DNA from: Brevundimonas sp. UBA7534 | GTDB lineage: Bacteria > Pseudomonadota > Alphaproteobacteria > Caulobacterales > Caulobacteraceae | Assembly: GCF_002479325.1 (NCBI RefSeq) | Contig: NZ_DLMO01000049.1 | Location: forward strand, 7,160 to 14,963 | DNA length: 7,804 nt | Direction of reading: 5' to 3' | Shown here: positions 1 to 6,106 of the stretch, one piece after another | How positions within the stretch are numbered: the stretch's first letter is position 1 | Layout: every line of letters starts with the position of its first letter | Position numbers and translations under genes: made by a program | Notes under the pieces: model-generated | The model's input: only the letters and a program-made list of their open reading frames with translations | The model's database searches: none | Told to the model about the DNA's origin: nothing

Positions 1-807
1 CAGGGCCATGATCTGGTCGCCGTCGACGACCTGGCCCTTCTCGTCGCAGATGATCAGGCGGTCGGCGTCCCCGTCCAGGGCGATGCCGATGTCGGCGCGG
101 TAGCGCTTGACCGCCTCGGCCAGGGTCGCCGGATGGGTCGAGCCGCATTCGGCGTTGATGTTCAGTCCGTCGGGCGACACGCCCACGGCGCAGACCTCGG
201 CGCCCAGTTCGAACAGGGTGGTGGGCGCAACCTTGTAGCCGGCGCCGTTGGCGCAATCGACGGCGATGCGCAGGCCCTTCAAGCTGAGGCGACGGGGAAA
301 GGCCTGTTTGGCGATCTCGATGTAGCGCGCCTGGGCGTCGTCGATGCGTTTGACCCGGCCCAACTGTCCCGAGGCGGCCAGCCCCTGGTCCAGGCCCTGG
401 TCCATCATGGCCTCGATCTTGAGCTCGATCTCGTCGGACAGCTTGTAGCCGTCCGGGCCGAACAGCTTGATCCCGTTGTCGGCGTAATCGTTGTGCGAGG
501 CCGAGATCATCACCCCGAGGTCGGCGCGCATCGAGCGGGTCAGCATGGCCACGCCGGGCGTCGGCACGGGACCGAAGGTGCGCACGTCCATGCCCACCGA
601 GGCGAAGCCCGCGACCAGGGCCGGCTCGATCGTATAGCCCGACAGGCGCGTGTCCTTGCCGATGACCACCAGGTGGCGGCGGTCGTCGCCGGTGTTGAAC
701 AGCTTGCCAGCCGCCAGGCCGACGCGCAGCGCCACCTCGGCGGTCATCGGATGGACGTTGGCGCGGCCGCGAATGCCGTCGGTGCCGAAGTATTTTCTGT
801 CGCCCAC
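1..807 (-). CDS. glmM: Phosphoglucosamine mutase GlmM (partial, C-terminus outside the window)
   Basis: Converts glucosamine-6-phosphate to glucosamine-1-phosphate in the cytoplasm, the step between GlmS and GlmU on the way to UDP-GlcNAc for peptidoglycan and LPS. The N-terminus reads VGDRKYFGTDGIRGRAN, the family signature. The phosphoserine loop ISASHN places the catalytic serine at residue 104 (equivalent to Ser102 of E. coli GlmM). The metal-binding loop DGDADR is at residues 245-250. The start is a GTG at 805-807, preceded by a GAGGA Shine-Dalgarno with a 7-nt spacer; the family N-terminus fixes this start. 269 codons are visible of roughly 450 expected, so the sugar-binding and phosphate-binding C-terminal domains lie beyond base 1. 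The visible frame is intact. It is divergent from glmS, the preceding enzyme of the same pathway. Confidence 0.97.
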   Translation of the reverse strand, partial: MGDRKYFGTDGIRGRANVHPMTAEVALRVGLAAGKLFNTGDDRRHLVVIGKDTRLSGYTIEPALVAGFASVGMDVRTFGPVPTPGVAMLTRSMRADLGVMISASHNDYADNGIKLFGPDGYKLSDEIELKIEAMMDQGLDQGLAASGQLGRVKRIDDAQARYIEIAKQAFPRRLSLKGLRIAVDCANGAGYKVAPTTLFELGAEVCAVGVSPDGLNINAECGSTHPATLAEAVKRYRADIGIALDGDADRLIICDEKGQVVDGDQIMAL

Positions 808-969
808 GCGGTGGTCCTCAGTCTCGGGTAACGTTGCGAAACCCCAATTTTGATGCGGCCGGCCTTAAGATTGCATAGACGGCCGTTGGGGCATCGCTCG
901 CGTGGCTTAGTCCCTGTTCGCCGCCAGTGCAAAGCGGCGCTTCCTGTTCCCCCTGGCGGAGTTCGCGGC
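808..969. promoter_or_regulatory. Divergent glmM/glmS control region
   Basis: This 162-bp gap between the start codons of glmM and glmS must hold the promoters of both. It is more A/T-rich around 830-880 than the coding DNA on either side. The best, still weak, promoter candidate for glmS is TTGATG at 850-855 with GCATAG at 873-878 (17-bp spacer). I could not pick a convincing glmM promoter. The glmS leader contains a perfect 6-bp GC stem (CGCCGC 919-924 with GCGGCG 934-939, 9-nt loop) flanked by a direct repeat CCTGTTC (913-919 and 943-949). The assignment as a control region rests on gene orientation; the individual elements are tentative. Confidence 0.6.
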
Positions 970-2784
970 ATGTGCGGCATCATCGGCGTCACCGGCAACG
1001 GCCCCGTCGTCCCCCGGCTGATCGACAGCCTGAAGCGGCTGGAATACCGGGGCTACGATTCCGCCGGCGTGGCCTGTGTGGTGGACGGCCATGTCCAGCG
1101 CCGCCGCGCCCAGGGCAAGATCCGCAATCTGGAGGCCGTGCTGGCCGCCGAACCGCTGACCGCCACGGTCGGCATCGGCCATACTCGCTGGGCCACCCAC
1201 GGCGCGCCGACGACGGCCAACGCCCACCCGCACAAGGCCGGGCGCGTCACCCTGGTCCACAACGGCATCATCGAGAATTTCGCCGAGCTGAAGGCCGAAC
1301 TGGCGGCCGAGGGCCATATATTCGAGAGCCAGACCGACACCGAGGTCATCGCCCATCTGCTGGATGCGGAACTGAAGACGGGCAGGGCGCCGCTGGAGGC
1401 GTTCAAGACGACGCTGGACCGGCTGACCGGGGCCTATGCGTTGGCCGTGCTGATCGACGGCGAGGACGACCTGATCCTGGGCGCCCGTCGCGGCAGTCCC
1501 CTGGTCGTCGGCTGGGGCGAGGACGAGATGTATCTGGGCTCGGACGCCTTGGCGGTCGGCCCCTTCACCCAGAAGATCAGCTATCTGGAAGAGGGCGACT
1601 ATGTCGCCGTGACCAAGGCCGGCGCGCGGATGTTCGACGCCTCGGGCGCGGCCGTGGAGCGCGCCGTGGTGCAGGTGTCGGCGTCCTCGGCCATGGTCGA
1701 GAAGGGCGAGTACCGCCACTTCATGGAAAAGGAGATCCACGAACAGCCCGACAGCGTCCAGCACACCCTGTCGGAGTATCTCGACCTGGTGACCGGCAAG
1801 GCCAAGACAAATCCCGTCGACTTCGCCGCCATCGACCGCATCCAGATCGTGGCCTGCGGCACCGCCTTCTACGCCGGCCAGATCGGCCGCTACGCCTTCG
1901 AGAAGCTGGCGGGCCTGCCGTGCGACGTCGAGATCGCGTCGGAATTCCGCTATCGCTCGCCGGCGGTGTCGAAATCGACCCTGGCGGTCGCGGTCAGCCA
2001 GTCGGGCGAGACCGCCGACACCCTGGCCAGCCTGACCTGGTGCAAGGCGCAGGGGCTGAAGACGGCGGCCGTGGTCAACGTCCACTCCTCGTCCATGGCG
2101 CGCGAGGCCGAGGTGCTGTGGCCCACACACGCCGGGCCGGAGATCGGCGTCGCCTCGACCAAGGCCTTCACCGCCCAGGTGGCCGCCCTGCTGGCGCTGG
2201 CGGTGGCGGCGGGCGTGGCGCGCGGGCGCATCGACGCCGCGGCCGAGGCCGAACTGGTCAAGGCCCTGTTCGAAAGCCCGCGCCTGATCGCCGAGGCCCT
2301 GCGGATGGACGCCTCGATCCGGGCGGTGACGCAGGACCTGGCCAAGGCCGACGACGTGCTGTTCCTGGGCCGGGGCGCCATGTTCCCGCTGGCCATGGAA
2401 GGCGCACTGAAGCTGAAGGAGATCAGCTACATCCACGCCGAAGGCTACGCCGCGGGCGAGTTGAAGCACGGACCGATCGCCCTGATCGACGAGGCGACGC
2501 CGACCATCGCCTTGGCGCCGCTGGACGACGTGTTCGAAAAGACCGCGTCGAACCTGCAGGAGGTCGCCGCGCGCGGCGGGCCGGTCATCATGATCGCGCC
2601 GGAAAGGGCGCCCGATCCGCATGGCGCCGGCATCCGCCGGGTGCACGCGCCGGATTGCCACCCGCTGATCGCGCCCTTGGTCTATGCGGTCCCGGTGCAA
2701 CTGCTGGCCTATTACACGGCCGTGCAGAAAGGCACCGACGTGGATCAGCCCCGAAACCTGGCCAAGTCCGTCACGGTGGAGTGA
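970..2784 (+). CDS. glmS: Glutamine-fructose-6-phosphate aminotransferase (glucosamine-6-phosphate synthase) GlmS
   Basis: Makes glucosamine-6-phosphate from fructose-6-phosphate and glutamine, the first committed step to UDP-GlcNAc. The protein has 604 residues, close to the usual ~609. The N-terminal Ntn glutaminase domain (about 1-240) starts MCGIIG, so Cys2 becomes the catalytic nucleophile once Met is removed. HTRWATHG (71-78), HNGI (97-100) and QTDTE (121-125) form the glutamine site. Two SIS isomerase domains follow (about 285-420 and 455-590), with SQSGETADT (343-351), the EGALKLKEISYIHAEG region (477-492) and KHGP (499-502). The C-terminal tail DQPRNLAKSVTVE is the conserved sugar-site lid. 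The frame is open upstream to about 850, but the need for Cys2 fixes the start at ATG 970, which has GGAG at 958-961 with an 8-nt spacer. The 3' end overlaps a convergent gene by 14 bp. Confidence 0.98.
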   Translation: MCGIIGVTGNGPVVPRLIDSLKRLEYRGYDSAGVACVVDGHVQRRRAQGKIRNLEAVLAAEPLTATVGIGHTRWATHGAPTTANAHPHKAGRVTLVHNGIIENFAELKAELAAEGHIFESQTDTEVIAHLLDAELKTGRAPLEAFKTTLDRLTGAYALAVLIDGEDDLILGARRGSPLVVGWGEDEMYLGSDALAVGPFTQKISYLEEGDYVAVTKAGARMFDASGAAVERAVVQVSASSAMVEKGEYRHFMEKEIHEQPDSVQHTLSEYLDLVTGKAKTNPVDFAAIDRIQIVACGTAFYAGQIGRYAFEKLAGLPCDVEIASEFRYRSPAVSKSTLAVAVSQSGETADTLASLTWCKAQGLKTAAVVNVHSSSMAREAEVLWPTHAGPEIGVASTKAFTAQVAALLALAVAAGVARGRIDAAAEAELVKALFESPRLIAEALRMDASIRAVTQDLAKADDVLFLGRGAMFPLAMEGALKLKEISYIHAEGYAAGELKHGPIALIDEATPTIALAPLDDVFEKTASNLQEVAARGGPVIMIAPERAPDPHGAGIRRVHAPDCHPLIAPLVYAVPVQLLAYYTAVQKGTDVDQPRNLAKSVTVE

Positions 2785-3385
2785 GGCCGGAGGCGGTCGC
2801 CAGCGCGGCGACGTCGGCGACCTCGATCCCGCCACGATGCAGGCGCACGGCGCCGGCCGCCCGAAGCGCGGCGGCGGCGTTCGACACCCCCGCGCGGCGC
2901 ACGTGCAGCAGGTCCGCCAGGTCGCTCTGGCGCAGGGCGACCCTATTCTGACCGCCGCTTCGATGGACGTCGTGCAGCAGGGCGGCCAAACGCTGGACCA
3001 GGGTCAGGCGGGCGTGACGCAGCACCTCCTGGCGCAGGGCGTCGGTCTTGGCCGCCAGATCCGCCATCCGCAACTGAGCCAGCAGACCGGGCTCGATCGC
3101 CAGGACATCGTGCATCGACACCCGCGCTGCGCGACCGGATGTCAGCCACACGGCGTCATCTTCCGGCCCCTCCAGGCCGACCGCCTGACCCGCGCCCGCC
3201 AGACCCATCGACACCGCCGACCCCGCCCGTCGACGCGCCAGGACGCCCTCGAGCACCAGCAACACGGCGGGCGGGCCTTCCGCGGCCATGGCGGGTCGCC
3301 CCGGAGAGCCGGTCAGGTCCTGGGCGGACACCCCGCGCACGGCGAGGTGCGACAGCAGCGTGGAGGCGACGTCGGAGATGTTCAT
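2771..3385 (-). CDS. Compact Crp/Fnr-like transcriptional regulator
   Basis: A 204-residue putative DNA-binding regulator. The C-terminus (about 148-192) matches a Crp-type winged helix: LRQSDLADLLHVRRAGVSNA as helix-turn-helix, then GGIEVADVAAL as the wing and following helix. The VRRAGV recognition segment recalls an alphaproteobacterial Crp/Fnr subgroup. A long helix at about 105-142 would be the dimerisation helix. The N-terminal half (about 37-100, with VLLVLEGVLARR and GLAGAGQAVGLEG) looks like a shortened cyclic-nucleotide-type beta-roll. The family is usually about 220-250 residues, so the sensor part is reduced. It contains no cysteine, which argues against an Fe-S or thiol sensor. 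ATG 3383-3385 is preceded by AGCGGGA. It lies 52 bp downstream of another Crp/Fnr gene on the same strand, possibly in one transcript. Ligand and targets are unknown; a degenerate paralogue is possible. Confidence 0.8.
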   Translation of the reverse strand: MNISDVASTLLSHLAVRGVSAQDLTGSPGRPAMAAEGPPAVLLVLEGVLARRRAGSAVSMGLAGAGQAVGLEGPEDDAVWLTSGRAARVSMHDVLAIEPGLLAQLRMADLAAKTDALRQEVLRHARLTLVQRLAALLHDVHRSGGQNRVALRQSDLADLLHVRRAGVSNAAAALRAAGAVRLHRGGIEVADVAALATASGLTPP

Positions 3386-3437
3386 GATCCCGCTCGACGC
3401 CGATCCGGGCGCGGGCGCGATAACATGGGTTAAGCGC

Positions 3438-4181
3438 TCAGACGGGTTCGTTGCTGAGGCGCAGGTAGGTGGCGTCGAATTCGGCGATCTCGGCCAGTCG
3501 GTGCCAGTCCGCGATTTCGATTCGTCGGCCCGACCAGTTGACCACGCCCTCGCCGCGAAGCTCGGTGATCAGGCGGCTGACGTGGACGGTCGACAGGCCC
3601 AGGGCGTCGCCCAGGACCGACTGGGTCAGCGGCAGGTCGAAGGTCATGTCGCCCGCCTGGCCCGCCGCGCGCAGGCGCAGATAGAGCTCGCAAACCAGAT
3701 GGGCCAGGTGGCTCAGGCCGCTGCGTCGCCCCATCGCCACCAGCCACTGGCGGTGGATGGCGGCGTCGATGATGGTGTCCAACCACAACAGGCGGCCCAG
3801 GTGCGGATGGCGCTCGGTCAGTTCGATCAGCCGGGCGTGGGGCGCATTCGCGATGACGCAGTCCGTCAGCGCCAGGACGCCGTGGTCCATTTGTTTCATC
3901 AGAAGGCTGTGCAGGTCGATGAAATCGCCCGAGACGTTGATCTCGGTGATCTGGCGCCCGCCGTCCCTCAGGGTCGAATAGCGCGCGGAAAAGCCCGAGA
4001 TCAGCAGGGTGCTCTGCAGGGGGTGGCTGTGCTCGCGCACGATGTCGGCGCCGGCGGCGACGGTCCGGCTGGGGCCCAGCACGGTTTCCAGGGCGGCGAT
4101 CTCCTCGGCGGACAGGGCGTCGCGAAGGGACAGCTTCTCGACCAGGGTGGACACCTTGGCGTCGGCGGCGGGCGTGCTCAT
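3438..4181 (-). CDS. Crp/Fnr family transcriptional regulator
   Basis: A 247-residue one-component regulator. It has an N-terminal cyclic-nucleotide-binding-type sensor fold (about 18-115), a long dimerisation helix (about 125-172), and a C-terminal Crp-type winged helix (about 180-232) with PLTQSVLGDALGLSTVHVSR as helix-turn-helix and RRIEIADWHRL after the wing. The segment GDFIDLHSLLMKQMDHG (85-101) replaces the canonical cAMP phosphate-binding cassette, so cAMP is unlikely to be the ligand. There are only two cysteines (108 and 164) and no N-terminal cluster, so it is not an Fe-S FNR. It resembles a widespread alphaproteobacterial Crp/Fnr subgroup whose signals are mostly unknown. Its ATG (4179-4181) overlaps the stop of the upstream DUF6894 gene in an ATGA, suggesting translational coupling. 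A GGAA lies about 8 nt upstream. The family is clear; the function is not. Confidence 0.93.
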   Translation of the reverse strand: MSTPAADAKVSTLVEKLSLRDALSAEEIAALETVLGPSRTVAAGADIVREHSHPLQSTLLISGFSARYSTLRDGGRQITEINVSGDFIDLHSLLMKQMDHGVLALTDCVIANAPHARLIELTERHPHLGRLLWLDTIIDAAIHRQWLVAMGRRSGLSHLAHLVCELYLRLRAAGQAGDMTFDLPLTQSVLGDALGLSTVHVSRLITELRGEGVVNWSGRRIEIADWHRLAEIAEFDATYLRLSNEPV

Positions 4182-4423
4182 CCTTGCGTTTCCGGCAGGC
4201 CTTCGGAGGCTGCGGCGGTTATGCTGACGACCGTGCGCCCGCCGTCGTCGGTGACGATCACGCTGAACGAGCCGGTGTCCCAGAAGCTGGCGCCCCGATA
4301 CCTCAGGATTTCGCCCAGCACCGTGACCGCCTCCTCGCGCGCGGCCTCGACCCCGGCCAGTTCTTCACCCTGGTCGTCGCGAATGCGATCGCCGTTTTCT
4401 GTGTGGAAATAGTAGCGGGGCAA
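4178..4423 (-). CDS. DUF6894 family small protein
   Basis: An 81-residue protein starting PRYYFHTENGD after the initiator, the hallmark of DUF6894 as I remember it (MPRYFFHxxxG, then a D-x-x-G-x-E-L segment, an alanine/glutamate-rich helix and a C-terminal strand pair with V-T-D-x-x-G). Here DDQGEELAGVEAAREEAV (16-33) is followed by FSVIVTDDGGRTVVSI (53-68). There is no signal peptide or membrane segment, so it is probably cytoplasmic. The function of the family is unknown to me. The gene ends in an ATGA overlap with the downstream Crp/Fnr regulator, so the two are probably made together. It begins 56 bp after the glycosyltransferase stop on the same strand. The start is TTG, fixed by the family N-terminus and a strong Shine-Dalgarno. 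Confidence 0.87.
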   Translation of the reverse strand: MPRYYFHTENGDRIRDDQGEELAGVEAAREEAVTVLGEILRYRGASFWDTGSFSVIVTDDGGRTVVSITAAASEGLPETQG

Positions 4424-4433
4424 GCCGTCCTCC
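4421..4433 (-). promoter_or_regulatory. Ribosome binding site and TTG start of the DUF6894 gene
   Basis: Read on the minus strand, GGAGGA (4433-4428) is followed by a 4-nt spacer and TTG (4423-4421). The next codons give PRYYFH, exactly where family members have MPRYFFH. A near-perfect Shine-Dalgarno next to a rare start codon supports TTG as the true start. The short spacer and TTG may hold translation down. Confidence 0.75.
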
Positions 4434-4479
4434 AGCAGCGGGTGAGGAGGGAAGCGAGCGACGCCGATTTTGGTTCAGG

Positions 4480-5568
4480 TCAGGCCGCCGCGGCGCGCTT
4501 GCGGATGCGGGCGATGCGGCGCAGGCGGCGCCAGAATCGGCCGCGTTCGGGCTCGGGATAGGGTTGCAGGTTCTCGACGAACTGCTCGGCCGAGGCGCGC
4601 CAGCTGAACTTCTCGGCGTAGGCGCGCACATTCTTTCGATCCAGCTCCAGACAGGCCAGGCAGGCGGTCTTCAGGTCCTTGTCGATCGCGCCGGCGTTCG
4701 ATCCGGGGATGATGTCGATCGGACCGTGCGCCGGATAGGCGGCGACCGGCGTGCCGGCGGCCATCGCCTCCAGGATCACCAGGCCGAAGGTGTCGGTCCA
4801 GCTGGGGAAGACGAAGACGTCGGCGTCGCGGAAGCAGCGGGCCAGGTCCTCGCCGAACTTCGCGCCCAGGAACTTGGCCTCGGGGTATTTTTCCTGAAGC
4901 TCGGCGCGGGCGGGGCCGTCGCCGACGATGATCTTGGTGCCGGGCAGGTCCAGCTCCAGGAAGGCCTCGATGTTCTTCTCCACGGCCACGCGGCCGACAT
5001 TCAGGAAGAAGGGGCGGGGCCAGTCCTTGCCGCCCATCTCGTCGAAGATGCGCGGCAGGTCGGGGTTGAACAGTTCAGTGTCCACACCCCGCGACCAGGG
5101 CGAGACGTTCTTGAAGCCGTGCTCCATCAGTTCGTCGCGCAGGGTCGGGGTCGCCACCATCAGCCGGCCCGACGGCTTGTGGAACCACTTCATGTAGGCG
5201 TAGCCGACCTGAACCGGGATCGGGAAACGGGCCGACACATACTCCGGGAATTTGGTGTGATAGCTGGTCGTGAAGGGCAGCTTCCATTCCACGCAGATGC
5301 GGCGCGTGGCGATGCCGATCGGCCCCTCGGTGGCGATATGGACGGCCTCGGGCTCGAAGGCGCGCAGCATCTCGCGAATCTCCTCCTCGGCGCCCAGGGC
5401 CAGCCGGATCTCCGGATAGGTGGGGCAGGGGATGGTCTTGAACAGGCTGGGCTCGATGACCTCGACCTCGTGGCCCATGCCGCGGCATTCCGCGACGGTG
5501 CGCGTCAGGGTGCGGACGACGCCATTGACCTGAGGTTCCCAGGCGTCGGTGGCCAGAACGATGCGCAT
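4480..5568 (-). CDS. Glycosyltransferase, GT4 family (GT-B fold, MgtA/SqdX-like)
   Basis: A 362-residue cytoplasmic or peripheral-membrane glycosyltransferase expected to transfer a sugar from a nucleotide donor with retention. The N-terminal Rossmann domain has the glycine loop VNGVVRTLTRT (14-24). The C-terminal domain has GRVAVEKNIEAF (192-203) with the donor-phosphate pair R193/K198, GDGP (216-219), and the donor-site motif DTFGLVILEAMAAGTPV (259-275). In that motif the usual E-x7-E is D259-x7-E267, as in MgtA/SqdX-like lipid or mannosyl transferases. The last 20 residues are strongly Arg-rich (RGRFWRRLRRIARIRKR) and could bind anionic membrane. That favours a lipid acceptor, but donor and acceptor cannot be read from sequence. 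ATG 5566-5568 lacks a strong Shine-Dalgarno. It is first in a four-gene minus-strand run and lies 76 bp downstream of putR. Confidence 0.92.
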   Translation of the reverse strand: MRIVLATDAWEPQVNGVVRTLTRTVAECRGMGHEVEVIEPSLFKTIPCPTYPEIRLALGAEEEIREMLRAFEPEAVHIATEGPIGIATRRICVEWKLPFTTSYHTKFPEYVSARFPIPVQVGYAYMKWFHKPSGRLMVATPTLRDELMEHGFKNVSPWSRGVDTELFNPDLPRIFDEMGGKDWPRPFFLNVGRVAVEKNIEAFLELDLPGTKIIVGDGPARAELQEKYPEAKFLGAKFGEDLARCFRDADVFVFPSWTDTFGLVILEAMAAGTPVAAYPAHGPIDIIPGSNAGAIDKDLKTACLACLELDRKNVRAYAEKFSWRASAEQFVENLQPYPEPERGRFWRRLRRIARIRKRAAAA

Positions 5569-5644
5569 GGAGGCGGGCGGACCCTGAGCCGTGAACGAAG
5601 GGCGGAACTTCTAGACCGTTCGGATGACGATGGCGAGACGGATG
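5569..5644 (-). promoter_or_regulatory. Gap between putR and the glycosyltransferase gene; possible weak promoter
   Basis: This 76-bp gap separates two minus-strand genes. No strong rho-independent terminator is visible. On the minus strand, TCTAGAAG at 5615-5608 keeps the CTANAW core of the Caulobacter housekeeping -10, but I see no matching -35. The glycosyltransferase run therefore has either its own weak promoter here or read-through from putR. Confidence 0.25.
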
Positions 5645-6106
5645 CTAGAGCGGCAACACCGTCGTGGACTTCACCTCTTCGAGAACGGCGTAGGTTCGGG
5701 TTTCGCGCACCCCCGGCATCCGCACCAGCACGTCGCCCAGAAAGGCGCGATAGGCGTCCATGTCGCCGACGCGGGCCTTGATCAGATAGTCGAAACCGCC
5801 GGCGACCATGTGACACTCCAGCACCTCGGGCTGTTTGCGCACGGCCTCGGCGAAGGCTTCGAACACGTCGCCGGTGGTGCGGTCCAGAAGCACCTCGACG
5901 AAGATCAGCAGGTCGCGGCCGACGCGCGCCGGGTCGATCATGGCCGCATAGCCGGTGATGACCTTCTTCTCGCGCAGGCGACGCACGCGCTCGAAACAGG
6001 CGGCGGGCGACAGGTTGCAGCGCCGAGCCAGCTCGGCGTTGGAAATTCGCGCGTCTGTCTGCAACACGCGCAGGATGCGACGATCGACGGCGTCAATGTC
6101 AGACAT
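5645..6106 (-). CDS. putR: Lrp/AsnC family transcriptional regulator, probable PutR
   Basis: A 153-residue regulator of the feast/famine family. The N-terminal helix-turn-helix (about 5-50) contains DAVDRRILRVLQTDARISN and LARRCNLSPAACFERVRRL. The C-terminal RAM/AsnC ligand domain (about 66-142) contains VAGGFDYLIKARVGDMDAY, where such proteins bind amino acids between subunits. Its length is normal. It is divergent from putA over 111 bp, the arrangement known for PutR in Rhodobacter and Agrobacterium, where this Lrp-type protein activates putA in response to proline. The gene name comes from family plus neighbour. ATG 6104-6106 is chosen because the Lrp fold begins directly after it; the Shine-Dalgarno is weak. 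The frame continues open far upstream, but that part is only antisense to putA. Autoregulation would be usual for the family. Confidence 0.92.
   Translation of the reverse strand: MSDIDAVDRRILRVLQTDARISNAELARRCNLSPAACFERVRRLREKKVITGYAAMIDPARVGRDLLIFVEVLLDRTTGDVFEAFAEAVRKQPEVLECHMVAGGFDYLIKARVGDMDAYRAFLGDVLVRMPGVRETRTYAVLEEVKSTTVLPL

Noticed and set aside
133..831. 232-codon plus-strand frame opposite glmM
   Set aside because: It is antisense to well-conserved GlmM motifs and has no domain of its own.
850..969. N-terminal extension of GlmS by 40 codons
   Set aside because: The glutaminase needs Cys directly after the initiator Met, which fixes the start at 970; the extension is Arg-rich and unlike the family.
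808..969. glmS ribozyme in the glmS leader
   Set aside because: That class is known from Gram-positive bacteria, and I see none of its long paired elements in this short GC-rich leader.
907..2835. 642-codon open frame antisense to glmS
   Set aside because: The translation is Gly/Arg/His/Gln-rich low-complexity text typical of the reverse frame of a GC-rich gene, and the sense strand encodes an unambiguous complete GlmS.
927..2951. 674-codon plus-strand frame overlapping glmS
   Set aside because: It is an Arg/Gly/Pro-rich frame-shifted reading of glmS with no recognisable domain; GC bias removes stops from this frame.
3386..3437. FNR/FixK-type box (TTGAT-N4-ATCAA) before the compact Crp-like gene
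   Set aside because: The gap contains TTAAC and GTTATC on the minus strand, but no palindrome with the needed spacing.
3288..4412. 374-codon plus-strand frame opposite the Crp/Fnr and DUF6894 genes
   Set aside because: Gln/Gly/Val-rich shadow across three clearly coding minus-strand genes.
5606..5625. Inverted repeat GAAC...GTTC as a terminator after putR
   Set aside because: The stem is only 4 bp, with a 9-nt loop and no following T-run.
4564..5781. 405-codon plus-strand frame opposite the glycosyltransferase and the end of putR
   Set aside because: Low-complexity reverse reading that spans two real genes on the other strand.
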